Below, piece by piece: positions 35,274-47,127 of a stretch of 64,000 bases of DNA (its first letter is position 1; each line of letters begins with the position of its first letter). The notes beneath the pieces are model-generated. The model saw only the letters and a program-made list of their open reading frames with translations, made no database searches and was not told the DNA's origin. Made by a program: the position numbers and the translations under genes. The stretch comes from a bacterium (GTDB taxonomy: Bacteria > ARS69): the NCBI GenBank assembly GCA_025774805.1, contig JALGZR010000014.1, positions 1 to 64,000 of the forward strand, in the 5' to 3' direction.

Positions 35274-36745
35274 GACGGCTCGTCTCCCGCGGCCTTCTTC
35301 GAGTCGGATGCCGCCCTGCCGAAGTAGTCGGTGAAGCTCCGCAGACCGTGGAGCTTGGTGCGCACGTCGGAGAGACTCCGTATGTTCCGCGCGATCTTCC
35401 GCATCTGCCGCGGACGGAGGTAGAAGCTGCGGAGCCCCCGGTCGACGAGTTCGTCGATCTCACGCATGGAGAGACCGGGCACGTCGACCACTCCCCGCTG
35501 CTCGCGATTGCCGTCGACCCAGTCGGTCCAGTCGTCGACGACGATGTAGCCGTTGCGCTTCGCCCAATCGTAGTAGGCCGTGCCGGGGTAAGCGGCCACG
35601 CCCGTGAACTGACAGGTGTCGATCTCGAGCTGCTGCGCGAACCGGATCGTCTGCATCGCGGTCTCGCGCGTCTCTCCGGGGCCTCCGATCATGAAGCACC
35701 CGTGGATGCGGATGCCTGCCTCGGACGCGCGGGACGCGAACTCGCGCATCTTCTCCGTTCCGATGCCCTTCTTGATCCTCCGCAGCATCTCGTCGTTCCC
35801 GAACTCGAAACCGACACAGAACATCCGGGCGCCCGACTCCTTCATGAGGCGGAGGGTCTCCCGATCGGTCAGATCGGGCCGGGCGTTGCAGCTCCAGCTG
35901 ATACGACGGTTCAGACCGCGATCGATGATTCCGGTGCAGATCTCCCGGAGCCGATCGAGGTGGGTCGACAGCGTGAGCGTGTCGTCCTCGAACATCACCT
36001 CTTTCAGATTCGGGAACAGCTCGAGGTCGTACTCGATCTCGGCCAGGATCCGCTCGGGAGACCTCGTGCGGTACCGGTGCCCGTACATGACCTGGGGAAG
36101 CTGACAGAACGTGCACTTGGACGGGCATCCTCTTCCCCCCACCAGGGTGATGAAGGGGAAGAGCTTTCCGGCGTCACGGTAGTCCTCGATGTCGATGTGC
36201 CGCCAGGCGGGAAACGGAAGGGCGTCGAGATCCTCGATCGGGGGGCGATCCGGCTCATGACGGATCTCCTCTCCATCCCACCAGGAGAGACCGGCCACGT
36301 CGCGAGCGGAGCCCCGCTCCGCCACCTCGCGAAGCGTGAAGTCGTACTCCCTTCGCGTCACCGCGTCGAGGAAGCCCTTTCCCCGCTCCAGCGTGTCCGT
36401 GGGCTCCGCACTGACGTGCGATCCGATCATCACCGTCATCGCGCCGCCCGTGACCCGCTTCGCCGTGCGAGCGTGCTCGAGGTCGCTCTGGATCGACGGG
36501 GTGGTGGCGAACACCACCACCAGGTCGGGTCCGAACTCGCGGAGCCGCGTCTCCACCTCGGGAAGCGGGAGGTCCTTGGCGGCGGCGTCGAGGAGTACGC
36601 ACGAGTGCCCCGCCTCCTCGAGCACGGCGGTGGCGCGGGCGAGGTAGTCGGGGTGGCGCTGGACCCGGCCGCGCGACTTCGCGAACCAACGGGCCGACTT
36701 GACGAACCCCTCCCCGTAGGCGGGGTTGACGACGAAGATCCTCAT
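35270..36745 (-). CDS. B12-binding-domain radical SAM enzyme (class B-like)
   Basis: 491-aa homologue of its downstream neighbour. N-terminal cobalamin-binding-like domain: MRIFVVNPAYGEG, VVVFATTPSIQSDLEHA and VMIGSHVSAEP. Radical SAM cluster motif GGRGCPSKCTFC (Cys 207, 211, 214), then FEDDTLTLSTHLDRL, GFEFGNDEMLRRIKKG, HGCFMIGGPGET and the same FYLRPRQMRKIARN C-terminal element. Not identical in function, since sequences differ strongly outside motifs. Substrate unknown; the location between glycan genes and the AglD-like protein points to lipid or lipid-linked glycan modification. ATG start at 36745. Confidence 0.87.
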   Translation of the reverse strand: MRIFVVNPAYGEGFVKSARWFAKSRGRVQRHPDYLARATAVLEEAGHSCVLLDAAAKDLPLPEVETRLREFGPDLVVVFATTPSIQSDLEHARTAKRVTGGAMTVMIGSHVSAEPTDTLERGKGFLDAVTRREYDFTLREVAERGSARDVAGLSWWDGEEIRHEPDRPPIEDLDALPFPAWRHIDIEDYRDAGKLFPFITLVGGRGCPSKCTFCQLPQVMYGHRYRTRSPERILAEIEYDLELFPNLKEVMFEDDTLTLSTHLDRLREICTGIIDRGLNRRISWSCNARPDLTDRETLRLMKESGARMFCVGFEFGNDEMLRRIKKGIGTEKMREFASRASEAGIRIHGCFMIGGPGETRETAMQTIRFAQQLEIDTCQFTGVAAYPGTAYYDWAKRNGYIVVDDWTDWVDGNREQRGVVDVPGLSMREIDELVDRGLRSFYLRPRQMRKIARNIRSLSDVRTKLHGLRSFTDYFGRAASDSKKAAGDEPS

Positions 36746-36775
36746 TCTACGGTCCGGCCCTCAGGGGGGCGGAGA

Positions 36776-37741
36776 CTACCCGGTCGAGCCCATCTCCTGG
36801 AGGATTCCCTCCATCCAGCGGGCTTCCCGGAGCAGTCCCTCCTCGAGTGACGTCCCGGGATTATAGCCGAACTCTTCCCGGATCCGCGTGATGTCGGCGT
36901 GGGTGCGGGGAACGTCGCCCCGCTCTCGGTCGAGATAACGAATACGCGCTTTCCGACCCAGGATCTCCTGCATGACGTCGAGGATGTCCCGCAGAGCGCG
37001 TCGCGATCCACCCCCGACATTGAAAACTCGACTGCGGGTTCGCGTATCGCCGGCCCGGAGAGTCGCGGCCACGATGTCGTCCACGTACGTGCAATCTCTA
37101 CTTTGACTGCCGTCCCCGTAGATGTCCAGGGGACGGTCCTCGAGAATCGCCCGCAGGAACTTGTGGAACGCCATGTCCGGACGCTGACGGGGGCCGTACA
37201 CCGTGAAGTACCGCAGCGCGACGCCGTCGATGCCCCAGTTCTCCGCGTAGAGAGACAGCAGGTGCTCGCAGGTCGCCTTGGTCGCGCCGTAGGGGGAGTT
37301 GGGCCCGAGGATGACGTCCTCCGGGGTGGGGAACTGGCGGACCAGGCCGTACACCGAGGAGGAGGACGCGAAGACGAACCGGATGCCCGGCCTCTCCTTC
37401 AAGGTCTCGAGCAGCCTCTGGGTCGCGCGAATGTTGTGGTGCACGTAGGCCTCGAACTCCCGGCCCCAGCTCGCCCGCACCCCGGCCTGCGCCGCGAGGT
37501 GATAGAGGACGGACCGATCCGCGAGGAGGCTCGCGAGATCCAGGTTGTTCAGATCCCCCTCGACGAACGTGAACCCCGGGCGCGACAAGAGGGTCTCGAG
37601 ATTGTGCTCCTTGAAGAAGCGCGGGTAGTAGTCGGTGAAGCAGTCGATCCCCTGAACCTCGTCCTCACGGTCGAGGAGCGCCTCGCAGAGTCGGGATCCG
37701 ATGAACCCGGCGCAGCCGGTGACCAGCACCTTCTTGCTCAC
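36776..37741 (-). CDS. NAD-dependent nucleotide-sugar epimerase/dehydratase (UDP-glucuronate-epimerase-like)
   Basis: 321-aa short-chain (extended SDR) enzyme. Rossmann motif VTGCAGFIGSRLCEALL (about 7-23), then VLYHLAAQAGVRASW, FASSSSVYG, active-site SPYGATKATCEHLL (Y-x3-K), ALRYFTVYGPRQRPDMA and VDDIVAATLRA. The GVRASW and FTVYGPRQRPDMA strings are typical of UDP-glucuronate 4-epimerase relatives, but substrate cannot be fixed. GTG 37741 overlaps the DUF2723 gene stop (GTGA). It supplies an NDP-sugar for the surrounding glycan genes. Confidence 0.88.
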   Translation of the reverse strand: MSKKVLVTGCAGFIGSRLCEALLDREDEVQGIDCFTDYYPRFFKEHNLETLLSRPGFTFVEGDLNNLDLASLLADRSVLYHLAAQAGVRASWGREFEAYVHHNIRATQRLLETLKERPGIRFVFASSSSVYGLVRQFPTPEDVILGPNSPYGATKATCEHLLSLYAENWGIDGVALRYFTVYGPRQRPDMAFHKFLRAILEDRPLDIYGDGSQSRDCTYVDDIVAATLRAGDTRTRSRVFNVGGGSRRALRDILDVMQEILGRKARIRYLDRERGDVPRTHADITRIREEFGYNPGTSLEEGLLREARWMEGILQEMGSTG

Positions 37742-40509
37742 GGTGTCTCCTCCCGCGGAAGGACCTCTGCCCCTTCTACCCCCGGGAGTCCGGGATCGAT
37801 CCCGTTCTGACGGGCGCTGCGAAGCTCGTCGAGAATCTTCCGCGCCGACTGATCGTTCGGGTAGACCTGGAGCCAGCGCTCGAGCACGTTCTCGGCCTCT
37901 TCGTAGCGGCCCAGCCCCATGTACGTCCGGTAGAGCCCGACCAGGATCTCCCGAGCCGACGGCTCCAACCGGGCGGCCCGCAGATACCACTCCAGGGCCT
38001 CTTCCCGCTCATCGGATCTCTCGGCGATGTAGGCGAGCCCGAGATGGTTCCGGACGTCGTGAGGGTGCGTCTCCTGCCGGGCGAGGTAGAACTCGCGGGC
38101 CTTGTCCAGCCTTCCGGCCTCGATGTACATCGTGCCCATCCCCCCCGCGATGGGGTCGTAGTGGGGGGCGATCCGCGTCGCGTTCTCCAGACAGGCCACG
38201 GCCTCGTCCCACTGCCTCCGGGACCGGTAGGCCAGGGCCATTCGGGCCCAGGCCGCCGCGTAGTTCGTCACGAGCTTCGTCTCGTTCGGGTTCCGATAGA
38301 CCTCGTCGTCCAGGCTCCCCTGCTCGTCGAGGACCCCCCGGTAATCATAGACCTCTTCCAGATTCCTCCGGGTCACGGCCAGATTCACGTTGTCGGCGAT
38401 CTCGGCCTCCGGCGGTGGGGGCACGTCCCCGGACGGCTCCGTCCCCGGGGCGTCGATGGCGGGTTCCGACCCCCTCGGGTCGTCCGGAGTCAGCCGGAAC
38501 ACGAGCCCCTCGAGCTTGAGGTAGTCCTCGAGCTCGAGGAGGTCGTCGACCGTGACCGCGAAGTAGACCGGCCGCTCGTTTCCCTGCTCATAGACCGTGT
38601 TGACGATGTTCATCGCCACCTGGTCCTTCACCAGGTGGACCTCGCCGTGCCGGTCCCGGTAGGGACGGAGTGACTTGAGCTGTTCGGTCGCGTATCCCAT
38701 CGGCACGCGGAGGGAGCCGTGCGGAGTCTCGTTCCGGAGCTGCTCCGCGTACCAGGGCGTGTTGAGGAGGCTCAGATTCACGACGCGCACGTCGGTGCGG
38801 ATGCCCCCGACCTCCTGCAGGTACCAGAGGGGGAACGTGTCGTTGTCCCCGTTCGTGAAGATGATCGCGTCGGGCTCGAGGGCAATGAGCATGTTCCGGG
38901 CGTAGTCGTACGCGATCCAGTTTCCCCGGCGGTCGTGGGTCTCCCAGTGCCCCCGGATCGGCCAGGCGGAGATCACCAGAGAGAGCACCGCCGCCAGCCC
39001 TCCGAAGGCGACCCGCCGGGCCCCGTCGACGCCCGACTGGACCACGTGGGTGAGCCAGCCCAGGCCCAGCCCCATCCAGACGGCGAAATAGAAGAACCCG
39101 GGAGCGAAGAAGTAATCCCGTTCGCGGACTTCGTGATCGGTGAAGTTCATCTTCACCACGAGCACCGCCGAGGTCCAGAAGAACAGGAGACCGAAGAGAA
39201 CGAAGGTCCGCTTCTCCCGCCGCAGGTGGGCGACGAGGCCGGGTATGCCGAGCAACCACCAGAGGAATTCCGGCTTCCACTGCTCCCGGAAGTAGCGCCA
39301 GAACATGTGATCGAACTGGTAGACCCACGTGGCCTGCCGCTCGAATACCGAGACCGGACGGTACTGCGCTCGCAGGAGGACATCCCAGAAGCCCTGCCAG
39401 GTGTCGGGCTGCGCCTCGTTGATCGGAGGATTGAGGGCGGAGCGGATCGGGAGATAGAGGTGACAGGAAACCCCGAGCACCGTGACGAGGGCGAGGAGAA
39501 AGCCCAGGTCGTTCATCGGGTTCTCCACCCGGTTCGGCGGCTTGAGGAAGAGCCAGGGAACGGCGAATGCGACGACGGGCCCCCCGTACAGCAGCACGTT
39601 CCTCAGAAGGGACGGATCGAGACCGACGGCCATGAGCGCGAGCACGATCGCCACCGCGTGCCCCATCATGAGCACCGCCCGGTGCTGCTGGCCGTACCTC
39701 TTCGGCAGAAGGGCGAACTGGAGGGTGGGCAGGAGCAGAAGGGCCACGATGAGCAGGAAGAACTGGATGTCCTTCGCCAAGGTGAGCACGACCACGAAGC
39801 TCACGGGGATCGCGAGTCGCCGCTCGTGCAGGAAGGCGAAGGGGAGGAGGGCCAGCGCGGCCAGGTAGGTGGCGAGGTGCACCCCGATGTTCAACGCGAG
39901 CAGGTACGCGATGACCACGAGGAGTCGCTCGTCCTTCGGCTCGGAGTCGGCCCACAGGAGGATGAGCCAAGCGGTGAAGACCGCCCACATCCCGCTGACC
40001 GCGTAGACCTCCGCCTCGATGGAGTTGATCCAGAGCGTGCTCGCGAAGGCGGCGAACAGTGCGGCCGTCACTCCCGCCACGACGGCGGGAAGGCAATACC
40101 CGACCTGATCCCCGCCGTTCCACATCTTCTTGCCGACCCGCACGACGCAGAGGTGGAGGAACACCGCCGCGATCGCGCTGGGGATCGCGCTGAGCAGGTT
40201 CACCGCGACCGCCGGGGACGCGACGTGGAGAACCGAGTGGAAGAGGATCGAGAACACCCGCCCCATGAGTACGTAGAGCGGGGTCCCCGGGGGGTGCGGG
40301 ATTCCGAGCGAGTGGGAGGTGGCGATGAACTCGCCCGCATCCCAGAAGGAGACGTCGGGGGATAGGGTGATCCAGTAGATCGCGAACGTGAACAACCCGA
40401 CCCCGAGGGCCGCGAGCCGATTCCACCAGTCGACATCGGAGACGGGGGCTGACGCCCCCGAGCTCACGGGGATTTCGGCGCCGGCTCGGAGCTCGTGGGG
40501 AGCGCTCAC
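37738..40509 (-). CDS. DUF2723 (TMEM260-like) GT-C membrane protein with C-terminal TPR
   Basis: 923-aa protein. Residues about 30-520 contain about 12 TM helices. The DUF2723 signature is clear: SPDVSFWDAGEFIATSHSLG, IPHPPGTPLYVLMGR. A soluble domain (about 530-740, YFAVTVDDLLELEDY) and three or more TPR units (about 760-900) follow. Human TMEM260, same family, is a protein O-mannosyltransferase, so periplasmic protein O-glycosylation is a reasonable inference. GTG 40509 follows a promoter at 40576-40604 and a leader hairpin. Its 3' end overlaps the epimerase start. Confidence 0.85.
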   Translation of the reverse strand: MSAPHELRAGAEIPVSSGASAPVSDVDWWNRLAALGVGLFTFAIYWITLSPDVSFWDAGEFIATSHSLGIPHPPGTPLYVLMGRVFSILFHSVLHVASPAVAVNLLSAIPSAIAAVFLHLCVVRVGKKMWNGGDQVGYCLPAVVAGVTAALFAAFASTLWINSIEAEVYAVSGMWAVFTAWLILLWADSEPKDERLLVVIAYLLALNIGVHLATYLAALALLPFAFLHERRLAIPVSFVVVLTLAKDIQFFLLIVALLLLPTLQFALLPKRYGQQHRAVLMMGHAVAIVLALMAVGLDPSLLRNVLLYGGPVVAFAVPWLFLKPPNRVENPMNDLGFLLALVTVLGVSCHLYLPIRSALNPPINEAQPDTWQGFWDVLLRAQYRPVSVFERQATWVYQFDHMFWRYFREQWKPEFLWWLLGIPGLVAHLRREKRTFVLFGLLFFWTSAVLVVKMNFTDHEVRERDYFFAPGFFYFAVWMGLGLGWLTHVVQSGVDGARRVAFGGLAAVLSLVISAWPIRGHWETHDRRGNWIAYDYARNMLIALEPDAIIFTNGDNDTFPLWYLQEVGGIRTDVRVVNLSLLNTPWYAEQLRNETPHGSLRVPMGYATEQLKSLRPYRDRHGEVHLVKDQVAMNIVNTVYEQGNERPVYFAVTVDDLLELEDYLKLEGLVFRLTPDDPRGSEPAIDAPGTEPSGDVPPPPEAEIADNVNLAVTRRNLEEVYDYRGVLDEQGSLDDEVYRNPNETKLVTNYAAAWARMALAYRSRRQWDEAVACLENATRIAPHYDPIAGGMGTMYIEAGRLDKAREFYLARQETHPHDVRNHLGLAYIAERSDEREEALEWYLRAARLEPSAREILVGLYRTYMGLGRYEEAENVLERWLQVYPNDQSARKILDELRSARQNGIDPGLPGVEGAEVLPREETP

Positions 40510-40541
40510 CGCACCCTCGAAGATGGGGGCATACAGGGCAG

Positions 40542-40565
40542 GCCGGAGCGGGCCCCCGCTCCGGC
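40542..40565. terminator. Strong GC hairpin between rmd and the DUF2723 gene
   Basis: GCCGGAGCGG-gccc-CCGCTCCGGC, a perfect 10-bp stem with a 4-nt loop. On the minus strand it lies 36 nt after the rmd stop, with no T-tract after it, and also in the first bases of the predicted DUF2723 transcript. It could be a terminator for gmd-rmd or a 5' stabilising stem of the next mRNA. Confidence 0.5.
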
Positions 40566-40575
40566 GCAGGGGGAG

Positions 40576-40600
40576 AATCTAAGAGACGGTGCGGGGTCCG

Positions 40601-40604
<4 letters not shown>
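40576..40604 (-). promoter_or_regulatory. Candidate sigma70-type promoter for the DUF2723-epimerase-radical SAM operon
   Basis: Minus-strand TTGACG (40604-40599, 5 of 6), 17-bp spacer, TAGATT (40581-40576, 4 of 6). The -35 overlaps the rmd stop codon, just as the lipoprotein promoter overlaps its upstream gene end. A hairpin (40542-40565) starts about 3 nt after the expected transcription start. Confidence 0.52.
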
Positions 40605-43616
<3,012 letters not shown>

Positions 43617-43620
<4 letters not shown>

Positions 43621-44339
43621 TGGCCGAGAGAGAGCCGCCGGGCGAGGATCTCGGGAAGTCCCGCTTCGAGGATCTTGCGGGAGGCCGTTTCGATGTCGTA
43701 GGAGACGCGCCGGGCGATGATCCGACGAGCCTCCGGATCGAACAGAACGTACGCGGCCCGGCGATCGCCGTCGCGGGGCTGTCCGATGCTTCCCACGTTG
43801 ATCAGAGCCCTCTCGTCGGGGCCGAGCTCGATCACCGTGTCGGTCAGGACCTCGAGACGCCCGCTCCGCAGAACGACGCGGGCGGGAACGTGGGAGTGGC
43901 CGACGAAGCAGATCGATTCGGGGCAGGCCCCCAGGGCGTCCCACGCCTCCTCGTGATTGAGGATGTAGTGCCACCCCGGAGGGTCGTAGGGCGAGGAGTG
44001 CACGTAGCGAGCGCCGTTCTCGGCGTACTCGTACCCGATCCCCCGCAGGAAGGCAAAGTCGTCGTCGTGGAGCTGATCCCGGGTCCACTCGATCGCGGTT
44101 CGCGCCACGTCGTTGAAGTTCTCGGCCTGGGCGGGATCGAGGACCGCCGCATCATGATTGCCGAGGACCGTCTTCCTCACGAGCTCGCGCACCGTTTGGA
44201 TGCAGCCCTGGGGATCGGCGCCGTAACCCACGATGTCCCCGAGACAGATTGCGCCGCGAGCCCCCTCCCGCCGTGCGTCCCCCAGGGACGCCTGCAGGGC
44301 CTCCAGGTTGCCGTGGATGTCGGAGATGACGGCGATCAT
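43617..44339 (-). CDS. Calcineurin-like metallophosphoesterase
   Basis: 240-aa phosphoesterase of the YfcE/YvnB-like type. Metal-site motifs: VISDIHGNLEAL (D-x-H), ICLGDIVGYGADP (GD), TVLGNHDAAV (GNHD), HSSPYDP, CFVGHSHVPA (GHSH) and INVGSIGQPRDGDRRA. These complete the dinuclear metal site. Substrate unknown. ATG 44339 shares its A with the nusB TAA stop (TAATG), and its stop overlaps the GT4 gene start, so it is linked to both operons. Confidence 0.87.
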
Positions 44340-44761
44340 TACGTCTCGCTACCCCGCGGCTTGCGCTCCCGGGCCACGCGATCCAGGACGGCGTTCACGA
44401 AGCGGCCGGACTCTTCGCTGCCGTACTTCTTCGCGATCTCCACGTACTCGTCGATGCTCACCGCGTCCGGAACCCACGGCAAGTACATGATCTCGACGCA
44501 TCCGAGACGAAGCAGGGCGCGATCGACGACCGCCATGCGCTCCACGTCCCACCGATCGGAGGCCCCGTCGAGCACCCTGTCCACCTCCGTCCGGTGAGCG
44601 GCCACGGACTCGAGGAGCTCCCGGGCGAACCGGGTCGCCTCCTCGTCGGTCCCCTTCTGGTCCGGAAGATGGGCCAGGGCGTCCTCGGTCCCCTTTCCGA
44701 GGAGATCGACCCGGTAGAGCGCTTTGAAGGCCGTCTCTCGACCCAGGCGGCGCCGACCCAT
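44339..44761 (-). CDS. nusB: NusB transcription antitermination factor
   Basis: 140-aa all-helical RNA-binding protein. RLGRETAFKALYRVDLLGKG at the N-terminus, LLESVAAHRTEVDRVLDGAS, WDVERMAVVDRALLRLGCVE, VSIDEYVEIAKKYGSEESG and FVNAVLDRVARERKPRG are characteristic of NusB, which with NusE supports antitermination on rRNA operons. Its position directly after ribH is the most common neighbourhood of nusB. ATG 44761 overlaps the ribH stop (TGATG). Confidence 0.93.
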   Translation of the reverse strand: MGRRRLGRETAFKALYRVDLLGKGTEDALAHLPDQKGTDEEATRFARELLESVAAHRTEVDRVLDGASDRWDVERMAVVDRALLRLGCVEIMYLPWVPDAVSIDEYVEIAKKYGSEESGRFVNAVLDRVARERKPRGSET

Positions 44762-45234
44762 CACTCCTCCGGGAGAGCCTCCAGCAGGGAGGCCATCTCC
44801 AGGGCGCTCAGGGCGGCGTCCCATCCTCGGTTGCCCGCCTTGCTGCCCGCCCGCTCGACCGCCTGCTCGACGGTATCGGTGGTGAGCACACCGTTGACCA
44901 CCGGCATTCCGGTCTTGGCGACCACCCGGCCGATCCCCCGCACGCACTCGCCCGCGATGAAGTCGAAGTGCGGCGTCGCCCCGCGGATGACCGCTCCGAG
45001 GCAGATCACGGCATCGTGCTGGCCGCCTTCCGCCACCACCTGGGCCGCGAGCGGGATCTCGTAAGCCCCCGGCACCCACACCTCGTCGATGTCGCCCGGA
45101 CTGACCCCGTGCCTCGCGAGACAGTCCAGGGCGCCGTCGCGCAGTCGACTCGTGACGAACTCGTTGAAACGGCCGATGATCAAGGCGAACTTGCGTCCCT
45201 CACCGTCGAGGGCGCCCTCAAACTTCTTCCCCAT
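44761..45234 (-). CDS. ribH: RibH, 6,7-dimethyl-8-ribityllumazine synthase
   Basis: 157-aa lumazine synthase, which condenses 5-amino-6-ribitylaminouracil with dihydroxybutanone phosphate. ALIIGRFNEFVTSRLRDGAL (substrate-site F-N-E), WVPGAYEIPLAAQVV, ICLGAVIRGATPHFDFIAGE (catalytic His in PHFD region), GMPVVNGVLTTDT and AGNRGWDAALSALEMA. Full length. Start ATG 45234 lies within the 3' end of ribBA (17-nt overlap); the stop overlaps nusB. Confidence 0.95.
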   Translation of the reverse strand: MGKKFEGALDGEGRKFALIIGRFNEFVTSRLRDGALDCLARHGVSPGDIDEVWVPGAYEIPLAAQVVAEGGQHDAVICLGAVIRGATPHFDFIAGECVRGIGRVVAKTGMPVVNGVLTTDTVEQAVERAGSKAGNRGWDAALSALEMASLLEALPEE

Positions 45235-46474
45235 GCTCCTCCTCCAGCTTGTCGGGCAGGAGATGCCCGAGCTTGTCCCTCTTTGTCGCCAGGTAGCGGA
45301 GATTCTCCTTTCTCGGAGGAATCTCGATCGGCACCCGGTCCTCGATCTGGATTCCGTAGCTCTCCAGCCCGATGCGCTTGGAGGGGTTGTTCGTCAGCAG
45401 ACGCATCCTCCTTATCCCGAGATCGAAGAGAATCTGAGCCCCGATTCCGTAATCCCGTTCGTCCGGTTTGAATCCGAGCATTTCGTTGGCCGTGACCGTA
45501 TCGGCGCCCCGATCCTGGAGGTTGTAGGCCATCCCCCTCCCCTCTTGGCGCATGTAGAGGAGGACCCCCCGCCCCTCCGCCGCGATCGCGTCCATGGCAC
45601 GGGCGAGCTGTTCGCCGCAGTCGCACCGGTGCGATCGGAAGATGTCGCCGGTGAGGCACTGGGAGTGGACCCTCACCAGGGGAGCGCCTTCGCTGAGCTC
45701 CTCGCGGGGCCCCTTGATCAGCGCCACGTGCAGGTCGTTCTCGAGCTGGCCCGCGTAGAGGACCATCGTCCACGTTCCGCTCTCGGTCGGGAGATCGGTC
45801 TCGACGAGCCGCTCGACGAGGATCTCGGACCGCCGGCGGAAACGGATGAGCTCCTCGATCGAGATGATCGTCAGGTCGTGCTCGCGCGCGAACTTTCTCA
45901 GATCCCCGAGGCGGGCCATCGTCCCGTCCTCGTTCAGGACCTCGCACAGGACCCCGACTTCCCCGAGGCCGGCGAGGCGGCAGAGATCGACGGCGGCCTC
46001 GGTGTGCCCGGCCCGGCGCAGCACCCCACCGTCCTTCGCCCGGAGAGGAAAGATGTGACCGGGGATGGCGAAATCGGACGGACGGGACCCGGGATCGGCG
46101 AGCTTCCGGAGGGTGAGGGCTCTCTCCGCGGCGCTCACCCCCGTCGTCGTTCCCTCGACGGCGTCGACGGAGACGGTGAACGGAGTGCCCATGAGGGCGG
46201 TGTTGCGCGACGTCATCAGCTGGAGACGGAGGCGATCGGCGACGGCCCCCGTGAGCGGGGCGCACAGGATGCCCCTCCCGTAGCGGACGATGAAGTTGAC
46301 CGCCTCCGGGGTCGCCTTCTCGGCGGACATGATGAGGTCGCCCTCGTTCTCCCGGTCCTCGTCATCGATCACGATCACGATCCGACCGGCCCGGACATCC
46401 TCGATCGCTCGGGACACCTGATCCAATGCGACTTCCCTCCCCGGCGCCGACGCCGGCTCCAGTCCGGCCGTCAA
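45218..46474 (-). CDS. ribBA: RibBA, 3,4-dihydroxy-2-butanone-4-phosphate synthase / GTP cyclohydrolase II
   Basis: About 418-aa bifunctional enzyme. RibB domain (1-215): [20 protein letters not shown] (about 33-52) with the catalytic acidic cluster, [26 protein letters not shown] and [16 protein letters not shown]. RibA domain (about 218-418): zinc cysteines in [44 protein letters not shown] and [17 protein letters not shown]. The TTG start at 46474 overlaps the ribE stop as TTGA; an upstream extension would be needed for ATG. Both active centres look intact. Confidence 0.94.
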   Translation of the reverse strand: MTAGLEPASAPGREVALDQVSRAIEDVRAGRIVIVIDDEDRENEGDLIMSAEKATPEAVNFIVRYGRGILCAPLTGAVADRLRLQLMTSRNTALMGTPFTVSVDAVEGTTTGVSAAERALTLRKLADPGSRPSDFAIPGHIFPLRAKDGGVLRRAGHTEAAVDLCRLAGLGEVGVLCEVLNEDGTMARLGDLRKFAREHDLTIISIEELIRFRRRSEILVERLVETDLPTESGTWTMVLYAGQLENDLHVALIKGPREELSEGAPLVRVHSQCLTGDIFRSHRCDCGEQLARAMDAIAAEGRGVLLYMRQEGRGMAYNLQDRGADTVTANEMLGFKPDERDYGIGAQILFDLGIRRMRLLTNNPSKRIGLESYGIQIEDRVPIEIPPRKENLRYLATKRDKLGHLLPDKLEEEHGEEV

Positions 46475-47127
46475 GCGCCCATCTCCTCGATCCGCTCGCG
46501 CGTGAGTCCCCCGGCCCCCGGGGAACGGCCCGCGATCTCTCCCGTCTCCGCCAGCCGCCGGAGGTAGCGCGCGAGGACGTCGACCTCCAAGTTCACTCCG
46601 GAACCGGGGGCGAGATCCCCGAGGTTCGTCTCCTCGGCGGTCGTCGGGATCAGGGCGGCCGAGAACGTGTCGTTCGCCACCCGCGTCACCGTCAGGCTGA
46701 CTCCGTTCACGGCCACGGATCCCTTCTCGGCAAGATACGGCCGGAGGGGGGCGTCGACGCGCACGGTCATCTCCCACTGGTTTCCCCGGCGCACGATACG
46801 GGAAACGACTCCGAGACCGTCCACGTGCCCCTGGACGAGGTGACCGTCCAGGAAGTCCCCGAGTCGAAGCGGCAGCTCGAGGTTCACTCGGGCCCCCCGG
46901 GAGATCGAGCCCAGTCGCGTCCGGTCGAGTGACTCGGGCACGACGTCCGCCGTAAACGCGTCCCCCTCGACCGAGGTCACCGTCAGGCAGACCCCGTCGA
47001 CGGCGATGGATCCGCCGGGGACCAGCGAGGGCCGGCTCCGCGGGGCCTCGACCTCGAGGCGGGCCCCGGCCGAGGAGCGCTGCAGCCCCCGGACGATTCC
47101 GACTTCCCGGATGATCCCCGTGAACAT
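46471..47127 (-). CDS. ribE: RibE, riboflavin synthase alpha chain
   Basis: 218-aa enzyme made of two lumazine-binding repeats. First repeat: MFTGIIREVG at the N-terminus (a hallmark), VDGVCLTVTSVEGDAF, FTADVVPESLDRT. Second repeat begins about residue 97 after LDGHLVQGHVDGLG: VNGVSLTVTRVANDTF, IPTTAEETNL. It dismutates two 6,7-dimethyl-8-ribityllumazines to riboflavin. Start ATG 47127 overlaps the ribD stop (TGATG). Confidence 0.95.
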   Translation of the reverse strand: MFTGIIREVGIVRGLQRSSAGARLEVEAPRSRPSLVPGGSIAVDGVCLTVTSVEGDAFTADVVPESLDRTRLGSISRGARVNLELPLRLGDFLDGHLVQGHVDGLGVVSRIVRRGNQWEMTVRVDAPLRPYLAEKGSVAVNGVSLTVTRVANDTFSAALIPTTAEETNLGDLAPGSGVNLEVDVLARYLRRLAETGEIAGRSPGAGGLTRERIEEMGA

